Assembly: GCA_050743125.1 (NCBI GenBank)
Contig: JBOGEB010000006.1
Location: forward strand, 1 to 57,464
Direction: 5' to 3'
Source: JBOGEB01 sp050743125
Lineage (GTDB): Bacteria; Actinomycetota; Nitriliruptoria; Euzebyales; Egibacteraceae
Length of the DNA: 57,464 bases
How positions within the stretch are numbered: the first letter of the stretch is position 1; every line of letters begins with the position of its first letter. Below are positions 18,432-26,573 of the stretch, in pieces. The position numbers and the translations under genes are program-made. The notes under the pieces are model-generated. The model saw only the letters and a list, made by a program, of their open reading frames with translations, did no database searches and was not told the DNA's origin.

Positions 18432-18499
18432 ACAAGGCGGACCGTCTCGACTGGCCTGTGCCTACACCACGTGAGTCGACACACCCCCGGGTAATGGTG

Positions 18500-18529
18500 A
18501 GTGCCCGCGCCCGATCTGGCGCGGGCACT
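18500..18529. terminator. Bidirectional hairpin between convergent genes
   Basis: AGTGCCCGCGCC (18500-18511) pairs perfectly with GGCGCGGGCACT (18518-18529) around a 6-nt loop. It lies between the converging GT2 gene and the DNRLRE gene, and is the strongest intrinsic stem in this part of the window. There is no clear U tract, as is usual in high-GC actinobacteria. Confidence 0.7.
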
Positions 18530-18629
18530 GCGTATCGACGCGCTACTGCGGGGTCACCACGAGCTGGGGCGGGTTCGCTCCCTCCCGGCTGCTGTAGTAG
18601 ACCGAGTTGGTGCTCGAGGTCTTGAGCGC

Positions 18630-20270
18630 CTAGCTGTAGGTGCCGTTGCCGGTGATGCTGCCGAGCAGGATCTCCACGGTGGTGTTCGCCGTGTTCGCTG
18701 ACGTGCTGCCGAGCGCTGACCCGACCAGCGGTGGCCGGTTGCTGTACGTGATCCCGGTCTCGGTCCAGGACGTGTTCGTTACCTGGAAGGCGCTGCCGCC
18801 GTCGGGGCTCGGGTCCGTCACGAACAGCCGCAGCTTGACCGTGGCCGGCCTACTCAGCCCCGTGACCGCGAACTTGAAGTAGCTGAGGTACTCGGGACTG
18901 CCCGCTCTGACCTGTAGGGGATTCCCGGTCCCGTAGTTCGCGCTCGGGCTCCCCGAGTTCACCTTGGCGTCCGCCGTCGGCGTGAACGTGAGCGTCCCAC
19001 CGCCGCCACCGCCGCCGAGCGGCAGGTAGGCGTGCCAGTAACGCTTGGTGGTGTCGTTGGTGGCGAGCACCACGAGCCCGGTGCTCGAGTCGACCGACTG
19101 CTTCGTCGAGGTCGCGTTGTTGATGTCGTCCTCGGTCCCGTCGGTCATCACCGCCGTCCCCTTCCCTGGGGGGAAGGAGATGTTGGCGAGCGGCGCGCTC
19201 TTCACATAGATGGATCCACCGCTCTCAGGGGCGGTGGCGAACATGTAGACCTGACGCGCGCTTTTGTCGATCATCACGATCGGCCGGGTGTGAGCGTCCT
19301 GCTTCAGCCCGTAGGTGTAGGACTTCCACTTGTCCATTGCCTGGTCATACTCGAGCAGCAAGGTCAGCGGCTGGGCGTTGTTGGAGAACGAGGTTTTCAC
19401 CGCGGCGTAGACCTTGCCGTTTGTCTCCTGAAGCGAGCGCAGGCTGATGTGGTCGTCAGCAGTCCCTGGCGCCCCACCCGAGGCGACGCGGGTCTGCGCC
19501 CAGGTGTTGTTCGGCTGCCCGTCCACGTGCACGCTGTAGTAGACGTTCGACTTGGTCTGGTTGCTCCACACCACGACGATCTTGTTGCTGCCGTACGACA
19601 CGAGCGAAGAGATGTCGTCTGTCGCTACGGTCACGTCCGAAACCGGCAGCACGAACGGGGTTCCCCAGCCGGTGCCGTCAGCGTTTGCGCTGTTGACGTA
19701 AACGGTGTTGCTCTGGACCCATGTCGCCCACAGCCGGGCATTCGATCCGGTGTTCTTGTCGATGACGAGCGTCTCGGTCTTGACGTTGTTGATCTGAGTC
19801 GGGAACCCGGCGTCGAGCGTGTACCTCTTGCTCGCCGAGCTGTAGCTGTAGCGGTACAGCCGGCTCGGGGTCCCGGAGGCCGGCGACTCGCTGAACACAT
19901 GCGAAGCCACGAACAGCTTGGAGCCGTCCCACAGCACGTCAGCCCGGCTGTTCGTCCGGTCGTCGAGTGCCGTTCCTGTGTCGATCCACTTCTGCGACGA
20001 CGTCGACCGGTCGAGTTTGAAGATGTGGAAGTCCTGGCTCGTGGTGTCGAACATGCTCGCCCACCACAGCCCGTCGTTGAACCACAGCTTGCTTTCCGGT
20101 TTGGAGCCGCTCGGCGACCCGCTCGCGCCACTGAACGACGGGCCCTCGTAGCCGACGTCCCCGGCTGCCGCGTCCGCCGAGGTAGGAATGACGACCGACG
20201 TCACCGCAAGTGCAACCACCACGATCCACGCGCGCGCTTGAAAACGAGTCGCGCTATTAGCCCGCGACAT
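18630..20270 (-). CDS. Secreted protein with C-terminal DNRLRE domain, cut by an in-frame stop
   Basis: 546 aa. Sec signal peptide (ARAWIVVVALAVTSVVIPTSADAAA). Residues about 40-410 look like a propeller or sialidase-like region (DNRTNSRADVLWDG, repeated SLQETNGKVYAAV-type strands). After a Gly-rich linker (PLGGGGGGGTLTF) comes a DNRLRE carbohydrate-binding-type domain (FTPTADAKVNSGSP, YLSYFKFAVTGL, SWTETGITYSNRPP). The frame stops at TAG 18630-18632 just after GNGTYS. Reading through it, the same frame continues for 28 residues (ALKTSSTNSVYYSSREGANP, then PQLVVTPQ) to a TAG at 18543-18545, exactly the missing last strands of the domain. So this is either a recent nonsense mutation or a sequencing error. 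Strong ribosome site GGGGGGAGAGGA. Confidence 0.8.
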   Translation of the reverse strand: MSRANSATRFQARAWIVVVALAVTSVVIPTSADAAAGDVGYEGPSFSGASGSPSGSKPESKLWFNDGLWWASMFDTTSQDFHIFKLDRSTSSQKWIDTGTALDDRTNSRADVLWDGSKLFVASHVFSESPASGTPSRLYRYSYSSASKRYTLDAGFPTQINNVKTETLVIDKNTGSNARLWATWVQSNTVYVNSANADGTGWGTPFVLPVSDVTVATDDISSLVSYGSNKIVVVWSNQTKSNVYYSVHVDGQPNNTWAQTRVASGGAPGTADDHISLRSLQETNGKVYAAVKTSFSNNAQPLTLLLEYDQAMDKWKSYTYGLKQDAHTRPIVMIDKSARQVYMFATAPESGGSIYVKSAPLANISFPPGKGTAVMTDGTEDDINNATSTKQSVDSSTGLVVLATNDTTKRYWHAYLPLGGGGGGGTLTFTPTADAKVNSGSPSANYGTGNPLQVRAGSPEYLSYFKFAVTGLSRPATVKLRLFVTDPSPDGGSAFQVTNTSWTETGITYSNRPPLVGSALGSTSANTANTTVEILLGSITGNGTYS

Positions 20271-20287
20271 AGCTATCCTCTCCCCCC

Positions 20288-20306
20288 AGACAGCTTTCTA
20301 AGCTGT
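20288..20306 (-). promoter_or_regulatory. Small hairpin in the leader of the DNRLRE gene
   Basis: GACAGCTT, TCT loop, AAGCTGTC: an 8-bp perfect stem about 20 nt upstream of the ATG, next to the ribosome site. It could gate translation or bind a regulator. Confidence 0.3.
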
Positions 20307-20388
20307 CCCGAAATCGCCCGTCACTTTAGTGGCTGGAGCGCTAAATCCCCCGCATCTCCTGCCCATCGCCAGGATGGCGTGCGCTTGC

Positions 20389-22065
20389 CTAGTTGCAACC
20401 TGTTCTAGAGAACAGGCTGACGAGCCCCGGCGCCTTCTGCTGGTCGATGCACCGGATGAGCAACCTCACGTAACGGCCGCGGTGCAAGGTCCGCTCCGAC
20501 AGCGTCTTTGCTTCCTTCAACGACCGGTGCATCCAGCAGGTGTAGAAGAGGGGCTCGACCATGCAGCGCGCGAGCACCACCTTGGCGCAATATCGCTCCA
20601 CCGCCGCGCAGAGCAGCCGGTTCAGCTCTGACGCCTCGAGGAACCCGCGCTCGAAGGCCCGCAGCCGGTCTCTGATCCCTGCCCGCCGTGCGACCGTGAT
20701 CGCATGGCTGCGGAAGAAGTAGAGCACGTCCCACAGCGGCGGGCCCTGTGGGTCGGCAGCCTCCCAGTCGAGAAACAGGGGGCGGCCGGCCTTGTCGATC
20801 AGCACGTTCCACGTGCCCGCGTCGCCGTGGGTGAACACGACCGGGAACGGCTCCGGATGGCGGCCGAGCGCGGCGATCTGCTCAGCGAGGAATGCCTGAT
20901 GTCGCGCGTCCGGGCGATAGGTGGTGACAAAGCGGTCGAGCAGTGTGCCGAGCGCAGCGGCCGCGTCTGTCGCGTGGGCGGTCCGATCGGCGCTGGAGAT
21001 CCCCAGCTCGACGAGCCAGTCGAGCGCCGCCAAGGCGTCCGGGCAGTCTGGGCGCGCGGTGGTTCGCTCTCGCAACGGGATGCCGCTGACCGCCGTCTCG
21101 CCGACGAAGGCGATCCCCGCCTGGGTGCCGTGGAACGCTGCACGGGGGACGCTGCGGGCGGCGAGCCCCCGGCGCTCGAGCTCGGACAGTGCCCGGTACT
21201 CGTTCTCCAAACGTGCGTTGAAGTCCGGGTGCCGGGTGAGCTTCACGACGTACTCGGGAGCCGCGTCTCCCGGCGGGAACAGGAAGACGAGCACCTTCTT
21301 CGTGCGGTATTCGCCAGCGCTGAGCAGCGCCCACCGGTGGCCGTCGATCGCGACGCCCGCTGCTGCTGCGGCCTCGACGAGGTAGCGAGGCGGCCGGCGG
21401 AGGTCGCCGTCGCTGCCGCGCAGGGCGGCGGTGGTCGTGATGCTCGCCGTCCGCGGGCCATCCAGGCCCAGTGCCCTGCATGCCCGGCCGGTCAACCTGC
21501 GCGGCTGCCAAGCCGGACCCGCAGCCGCTGTGAGGAAGGTCGCCGCCTGGAGGTCACCCAGTGGCGCGATAGCCCGTGGCTCGCCGTTCGCCAGCTCCTG
21601 CCACAGGAGGTCGTCGCTCTCGTCCCCTGGAGCCGGGAGGCTGCGCAGCGGCAGGTAGAGGCGGCCGTGACGGTGTAGGACGCGATCGACCTCCGCCTGC
21701 AGCCTGGTGTCCCGCTCGAGGCGTGACGCCCAAGACGGGTCCGCCGCCAGTACGAGATCCACACTGCGGTCCGGGAGTGGGATCGTGCCGTCGTGCCCGA
21801 GCCTCACGGTACGTACGCCGTGGGGGCGTGCCCCACGACCGGGGGCGTTTCCCTGGATCCCCCTGCGGCGGGCAGGGGCACCCGCGAGCACGACCTCCCG
21901 GGACAGGCGCGTGACCGTCGCGAGCGTCGCTGCGGACGGTTGGCCCAGGCAGACCGTCCGCAGCAGGTCGAGATCCAGCAGAAGGAACGTCCAGCTCGCC
22001 CCGGCCACATGCCCTTTGACGTTGCTGCCAGGCGGGAGCTCAGGCGTGAGCGTCCCGTCCAGCAT
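20389..22065 (-). CDS. Methyltransferase-like / aminoglycoside-phosphotransferase-like fusion
   Basis: 558 aa, no signal. Residues about 30-200 resemble a degraded class I methyltransferase: a helix-rich start, DRSVDLVLAAD (motif IV-like, 99-109), EVDRVLHRHGRLYLPLR. I do not see an intact glycine-rich SAM motif. Residues about 235-540 are an APH/choline-kinase-type fold: candidate Lys275 (VVKLTRHP), Glu290 (LENEYRAL), catalytic loop HGDAGTWNVL (413-422) and metal-binding DWE (434-436). So the kinase half looks active, phosphorylating a small molecule or glycan. The gene begins 36 nt downstream of the lyase-fold gene and ends 118 nt before the DNRLRE gene on the same strand. A role in polymer modification is inferred only from context. 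Confidence 0.7.
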   Translation of the reverse strand: MLDGTLTPELPPGSNVKGHVAGASWTFLLLDLDLLRTVCLGQPSAATLATVTRLSREVVLAGAPARRRGIQGNAPGRGARPHGVRTVRLGHDGTIPLPDRSVDLVLAADPSWASRLERDTRLQAEVDRVLHRHGRLYLPLRSLPAPGDESDDLLWQELANGEPRAIAPLGDLQAATFLTAAAGPAWQPRRLTGRACRALGLDGPRTASITTTAALRGSDGDLRRPPRYLVEAAAAAGVAIDGHRWALLSAGEYRTKKVLVFLFPPGDAAPEYVVKLTRHPDFNARLENEYRALSELERRGLAARSVPRAAFHGTQAGIAFVGETAVSGIPLRERTTARPDCPDALAALDWLVELGISSADRTAHATDAAAALGTLLDRFVTTYRPDARHQAFLAEQIAALGRHPEPFPVVFTHGDAGTWNVLIDKAGRPLFLDWEAADPQGPPLWDVLYFFRSHAITVARRAGIRDRLRAFERGFLEASELNRLLCAAVERYCAKVVLARCMVEPLFYTCWMHRSLKEAKTLSERTLHRGRYVRLLIRCIDQQKAPGLVSLFSRTGCN

Positions 22066-22101
22066 CCGCTGTCCCCCTTGCCCTACCGCCTGTGGGCCAG
22101 C

Positions 22102-23268
22102 CTACCGCGAGCGCTCAGTCACTTGCGTGGCCCCTTCGTTTGGTCCCACTTCGGGCTGCTGCGCGGCCTTGGGCTGCGCAGGAGATGGTTGTGCGTGTGT
22201 CCAGTCCGTAAAGCCCATGTTCTTGCCGGTCCTGGCGGGGCGGACTTGGAAGCTCGTGCCGTAAGCACTGTTGACGAGCCACGGGACCCACGTGTCATCA
22301 CCGGTGGCAGCGAACCGGTTCTGAACATAGAGCCAGCTAACCGCGCGGCGGAGCGCCTGATCCTGCCACTGCCACGCGTCGTAGCCCTGCCGGTGCAAGA
22401 GCGCCGCCTGAACAGTCGCGCCTTCGAGCGCCTCCCACGTGTAGTTCTCCTTCTTCGGCGGCCAGCTAAAGCGGCCCACGCGGCGCTGGTCGTCGGGCAG
22501 CGCACCGTCGAGCGTAGCCCCACGCCGCGTGCAGCCGGCCGGGTTGACCGCGACCGGCTTGGCCGGGTTGCAGTGCCAGGAGAGTTCGCCGAATTTGAAG
22601 CCGCTGTAGATCGTGCGGTCGCCGAGCCAGCCCTTGAACACCCGGGCCGCACGATCGAGGTCAGCGCGGTCCCCGAGATAGGCGGCGGCGGCGATCCGCG
22701 CGGCGCCGGCGTGCGTGCCCCAGTTGTTGGGACGCCGCTCGTGGGTCTGGATCAACGTACGACCGTTGAGCAGCGCGGTCCGTACCACCTGGAGCCACCT
22801 GCGGAAGCGGCCGTCGAGCCCGGGATCGTAGGAGCGAAGGTCAATGAGATCAGCCGCGATGACGTACGCAGGCAGATTGCGTCCCAGGGCGAGCGTGCGA
22901 CCACCGCGCTCGGTCCCGATCGCCCCGGCTATGCCGTACCGGGCCTTCGCTCGGTACGCCTCCTGGTGGGTGCGGGCGTAGACAAGCGCCGCGGCAAGCG
23001 TGTTCGTGTCATGGCGGCTGCCCTGGTTGGCGATGTCCGGCTTGCCGAGGCTTCTGTCGGCTGTGGATTTCAGGCGCTCCCACGCTGGGCCGCTGGTAGC
23101 CAGCTCAGCCAGCTCAGCGCGCGAGCGCCACAGGCCATTGGCGGCATCGGCGCTCGACGGGGTAACCACCGCGGCGGTGGTGGTGGCTGCGGCGGCGGCG
23201 ACGAGGACGAGCGCAGCCAGACAGCGGCGGGCCGCACGAGGGCGAACGGGTACTGCGTAATCACGCAT
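22102..23268 (-). CDS. Secreted alginate-lyase-fold protein
   Basis: 388 aa. N-terminal signal peptide (AALVLVAAAAATTTAAVV, cleavage probably at SADAA-N). The mature part is alpha/alpha-barrel-like with alginate-lyase family features: ELAELATSGPAWERLKSTAD, LAAALVYARTHQEAYRAKA, AYVIAADLIDL, RRPNNWGTHAGAARIAAAAYL, YTWEALEGATVQAALLHRQGYD. In AlgL-type lyases the catalytic stretch reads Asn-Asn-His; here it is NNWG with a His only three residues on, so activity on alginate is uncertain. In export clusters such proteins often clear or trim polymer in the envelope. A second, diverged member is at 28425-29570. First gene of the 23268-18630 minus-strand group. Confidence 0.75.
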   Translation of the reverse strand: MRDYAVPVRPRAARRCLAALVLVAAAAATTTAAVVTPSSADAANGLWRSRAELAELATSGPAWERLKSTADRSLGKPDIANQGSRHDTNTLAAALVYARTHQEAYRAKARYGIAGAIGTERGGRTLALGRNLPAYVIAADLIDLRSYDPGLDGRFRRWLQVVRTALLNGRTLIQTHERRPNNWGTHAGAARIAAAAYLGDRADLDRAARVFKGWLGDRTIYSGFKFGELSWHCNPAKPVAVNPAGCTRRGATLDGALPDDQRRVGRFSWPPKKENYTWEALEGATVQAALLHRQGYDAWQWQDQALRRAVSWLYVQNRFAATGDDTWVPWLVNSAYGTSFQVRPARTGKNMGFTDWTHAQPSPAQPKAAQQPEVGPNEGATQVTERSR

Positions 23269-23509
23269 GAGACATGTACCTCCGACCGGGATGGAGGGGG
23301 AAGGGCAGCATTCTGGCCGGGGAGACGCGCTGATACCTTGAAGACACGTTTGTCTGCATAATCGCGCCTGACCTCCCTAGCGGTGTGCGCTTCCTTGCAG
23401 ACGGGCACATCCTTGCACATCCGTCAGAAACCGCACATCGAGGGTGGGGGAGCGTCCCCGCTCGTGCCCGTGAGGGGGGCGGTCGAGACATGGGCCAGAG
23501 TGGGTTCCG

Positions 23510-23848
23510 CTGGTGGTCCTTCGTCCTGGTGAGCCTTCGTCGGTGACTGGGCGCACAGCCCTTGAGGAGTTTCGCCCCATGGTTCGTCGCCACATGTTTC
23601 GAAGGGGTGCCCTGGGCGGGTTCCGCTGGTCGTCCTTGGGTTTACAGCGGTGAGACGCCCTGGTGAGCCTTCGTCGGTGACTGGGCGCACAGCCCTTGAG
23701 GAGTTTCGCCACATGGTTCGAAGGGGTGCCCTGGGCGGGTTCCGCTGGTCGTCCTTGGGTTTACAGCGGTGAGACGCCCTGGTGGTCCTTCGTCGGTGAC
23801 TGGGCGCACAGCCCTTGAGGAGTTTCGCCACATGTTCCGAAGGGGTGC
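23510..23848. repeat. Tandem array of 119-bp units
   Basis: Two full units begin at 23641 and 23760 (TTTACAGCGGTGAGACGCCC...), preceded by a rearranged partial unit from about 23510. The core is TGGTGAGCCTTCGTCGG followed by CTGGGCGCACAGCCC and GGGTGCCCTGGGCGGGTTCC. Units 1 and 2 differ at few positions. The array fills most of the 670-nt divergent space between the lyase-fold gene and the flippase gene. Peptides can be translated through it, but only because the array is open in several frames; I do not call a gene. Confidence 0.85.
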
Positions 23849-23938
23849 TATGGTCGAGGCGTTGGGGGGACCAGGCGGGGCGGGTCTGTCAAGAAATGTC
23901 TGTGACCTCGGCCGCCCGCGAGAGGGGGAACGCGCTCG

Positions 23939-25606
23939 GTGCGCGTGAGGCGAGGCGGGAAGGCCAACGGCAGGGGCGCCATCCCGGGCGAGACCCCGGC
24001 GCTTGTGAGGGTACCCGGAACCCCAGAGGGGACCCTGGGGACGTCACTGACGACTGCCGACGGCGGCGAGGTCGTCGCCGAGCCACCGCCGACCGGAAAG
24101 ACGGCGTCGGCGAAGCAGATCCGCGGCTCCACGATCCTGCTCGTCGGCCGCTTGCTCTCGAAGGTCACGAACGCGGCGGCCACGATCCTGATCAGCCGTT
24201 ACCTGTCGAAGTCCGACTACGGCGCGTTCGCGTACGGGCTGTCGATCGTGAGCCTGGGTGAGACGATCGTCACGCTCGGCCTTGACCGAGCCGTCACCCG
24301 CTTCGTCCCGATCTACGAGGAGCGCGGCGAGTACAAGAAGCTGTTCGGGACGCTGGTGCTGGTGGTCGGTGTGGTGCTCGGCCTCAGCATCGGCGGCTAC
24401 TTGCTCCTGTTGGGCTTACAGGGCTGGATCGCCGGGTCGCTGGTTCGCGACCGACAGGTGCTCGGCCTGCTCCTCATCCTCGTCGTCCTGTCGCCCATAC
24501 AGGCTATCGACGGGCTGCTGATGGGGATGTTCTCCGTGTTTTCGAGTCCCAAGGCAATCTTCTTCCGGCGGAACGTGCTCGCGCCGCTGCTGACCATCAC
24601 GGTCGTCGGCCTGCTCGTCCTTGGACACGCCGACGTCCGGTTCCTCGCCGTCGGCTACGTCCTGGCGGGCGTCGCCGGGGTCGGCATCTACACCTGGGTG
24701 CTGCTGCGGATGATGCGCAAGCGGGGGCTCTCCGCCCGCTTCAGCTGGCGGGGCCTCGAGTTGCCGTGGGCGGAGGTGCTGTCGTTCACGATCCCCGTCC
24801 TGACGTCGGACCTCGTCTATACCGTGCTGCACACGTCGGACGTGGTCTTGCTTGAGCGCTATCACGGTACGGTCGAGATCGCCGCCTTCCGGGTCGTTGC
24901 GCCTGTGGCCGACGCCAACCAGGTGGTGTTCAGCGCGTTCGTCCTGCTCTTCACCCCGCTGGCGGCGCGCCTGTTCGCGCGCAACGACCGGCGGGGCCTC
25001 AACGATCTGTACTGGCAGACCGCGGTCTGGATTGCGGTCTTCTCGTTCCCGATCTTCGCGTTGACCTCGTCGCTCGCGCACCCGCTGACCGTGTTGCTGT
25101 TCGGGCAGCGCTACGGCTCGTCAGCGACCTATCTCGCGCTCCTGTCGATCGCCTACTACGTCAACGCCGCCTTCGGCTTCAACGGCCTCACCCTGAAGGT
25201 GTACGGGCTGTTGCGGTACATCGTCGCGATGAACTTCGTCGTGATCGTGGTCAATCTCGGTTTGAACCTCCTGCTCATCCCGCGCTACGGCGCCCTCGGG
25301 GCGGCGATCGGCACGAGTGGCACGCTCATCGTGTTCAACGTTCTCAAGCAGGCGGGGCTTGGGTTGGGCACCGGGATCAAGATCCTCGATCGGCGCTACC
25401 TGAGGGTGTATCTGGTGATCGCCGCCAACGCAGCGGCCCTGTACGTGGTTCAAGCGTTCGTGCGTCCGAGCATTGTCGTCACGGTTGCGCTGGCCACGGT
25501 GTCGTCGTTTCTGGTGCTCCGCCTCGCGCGCAGCCAACTCAACGTGGGCGAAATTTTCCCTGAGTTGCTCCGCGTACCGTACGTCCGCAAGCTGCTGGGT
25601 GCCTGA
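23939..25606 (+). CDS. Polysaccharide flippase, Wzx/MATE-like
   Basis: Up to 555 aa, with roughly 12-14 membrane segments beginning at QIRGSTILLVGRLLSKVTNAAATILISRYLSKSDYG (landmark ISRYLSKSDYGAFAYGLS), the standard start of oligosaccharide flippases. It should turn undecaprenyl-linked repeat units to the outer face. The true start is uncertain: GTG 23939 has AGAGGGGG about 10 nt upstream, whereas GTG 24005 falls in a copy of the dispersed repeat that translates as VRVPGTPEGTLGTS. In both cases about 40-60 extra residues precede the first helix and are not typical of Wzx. The next gene, RmlA-like, follows after 86 nt on the same strand. Confidence 0.85.
   Translation: MRVRRGGKANGRGAIPGETPALVRVPGTPEGTLGTSLTTADGGEVVAEPPPTGKTASAKQIRGSTILLVGRLLSKVTNAAATILISRYLSKSDYGAFAYGLSIVSLGETIVTLGLDRAVTRFVPIYEERGEYKKLFGTLVLVVGVVLGLSIGGYLLLLGLQGWIAGSLVRDRQVLGLLLILVVLSPIQAIDGLLMGMFSVFSSPKAIFFRRNVLAPLLTITVVGLLVLGHADVRFLAVGYVLAGVAGVGIYTWVLLRMMRKRGLSARFSWRGLELPWAEVLSFTIPVLTSDLVYTVLHTSDVVLLERYHGTVEIAAFRVVAPVADANQVVFSAFVLLFTPLAARLFARNDRRGLNDLYWQTAVWIAVFSFPIFALTSSLAHPLTVLLFGQRYGSSATYLALLSIAYYVNAAFGFNGLTLKVYGLLRYIVAMNFVVIVVNLGLNLLLIPRYGALGAAIGTSGTLIVFNVLKQAGLGLGTGIKILDRRYLRVYLVIAANAAALYVVQAFVRPSIVVTVALATVSSFLVLRLARSQLNVGEIFPELLRVPYVRKLLGA
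24005..24040 (+). repeat. Fragment of the 33/51-bp dispersed repeat inside the flippase N-terminus
   Basis: GTGAGGGTACCCGGAACCCC and the following AGAGGGGACCCTGGGGACG match the unit at 29727-29766 almost base for base (GTGAGGGGGTCCGGAACCCC etc.). It is read in the same frame as the fragment at 42476, giving GTPEGTLGT. Confidence 0.7.
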
Positions 25607-25692
25607 CCCGTCAGGCCACGGCTGCCCCACCCGGCGTCGGATAGCCTCGACCCGACGAGGGTGCCCGTGATTCGACATAGGAAGGACGGCCG

Positions 25693-26436
25693 GTGAAGGG
25701 CGTAGTGCTCGCGGGCGGGACCGGAACCAGGCTGTACCCGCTCACCAGGATCACGAACAAGCACCTGCTGCCGATCTACGACCGGCCGATGGTCACCTAT
25801 GCGATCGAGGCGCTCGTCAAGGCCGATATCACTGACATCATGCTCGTGACGGGAGGCACGCACGCGGGCGAGTTCTTGCGCCTGCTCGGCAACGGCCACG
25901 AGTACGGCATCGATCGGCTCTTGTACGCCTACCAGGAGCGTCCCGGGGGAATCGCCGACGCTTTGGGCCTGGCGGAGCGCTTCGTCGATGGCGACCGTGT
26001 GCTCGTGATGTTGGCAGACAACGTGGTGGAGCAGTCGATCCGTCACGTCGTCGGCCACTTCCTCGAGCAGGAGCGGGGAGCACGGGTGGTCCTGTCGCCG
26101 ATTCACGATCCAGCCCATCTGCGTCATCTCGGCGTGCCGCAGTTCGACGACGGCGAGCGACTGGTGCGGATCCACGAGAAGCCCGACGATCCTCCGAGCA
26201 GCTACGCCGTGACCGGCATCTACTGTTATGACGCGAACGTGTTCGAGATCATCACGAGGCTGGAACCGTCCGGTCGGGGCGAGCTGGAGATCACCGACGT
26301 CAACAATGCCTACGTCGCCCAGCAGACGATGGAATACGACGTCCTGGACGGCTTTTGGGGAGATGCCGGCGAGTCCATCGACACGTACTACGCCGTGAAC
26401 GACTTCGTACGGGCACACGGAGCGAACAAGGGCTGA
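25693..26436 (+). CDS. Sugar-1-phosphate nucleotidyltransferase, RmlA-like
   Basis: 247 aa. Activates a hexose-1-phosphate with an NTP (dTTP in RmlA). N-terminal GXGXRLXPXT motif: VVLAGGTGTRLYPLTRITNK, then HLLPIYDRPM; GRGELEITDVNN and FWGDAGESIDTY towards the C-terminus match RmlA. It lacks about 40 residues of the C-terminal region present in classical RmlA (about 290 aa), as do several short homologues. GTG start at 25693 with AGGAAGGA upstream. No rmlB, C or D is in the window, so the product sugar nucleotide is open. It converges on the Wzz-like gene. Confidence 0.85.
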   Translation: MKGVVLAGGTGTRLYPLTRITNKHLLPIYDRPMVTYAIEALVKADITDIMLVTGGTHAGEFLRLLGNGHEYGIDRLLYAYQERPGGIADALGLAERFVDGDRVLVMLADNVVEQSIRHVVGHFLEQERGARVVLSPIHDPAHLRHLGVPQFDDGERLVRIHEKPDDPPSSYAVTGIYCYDANVFEIITRLEPSGRGELEITDVNNAYVAQQTMEYDVLDGFWGDAGESIDTYYAVNDFVRAHGANKG

Positions 26437-26511
26437 GAGTTCGCGCGATCACAGGACCTGCCGTGCGCCACGGCTGCAGCGACGGCGCGCCACAAGCGCG
26501 GCGGAGCACTC

Positions 26512-26573
26512 AGAAACGTGCTTAAGAAGTCGTCCGGCTGTCGGGCGGCTGGGCGAATCCTCAATACGGTTCT
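26512..26573. repeat. Short degenerate AGAACGTGTTTGA-type element
   Basis: AGAAACGTGCTTAAGAAG on the left faces CCTCAATACGGTTCT on the right: a 62-bp, mutated version of the family ends. It touches the TAA stop of the Wzz-like gene (26573-26575). Confidence 0.4.

Noticed and set aside
23510..23848. Possible CRISPR array or tRNA-like GGTTCGAA motifs
   Set aside because: Units are contiguous 119-bp repeats with no unique spacers and no cas genes; no cloverleaf can be folded around the motif.
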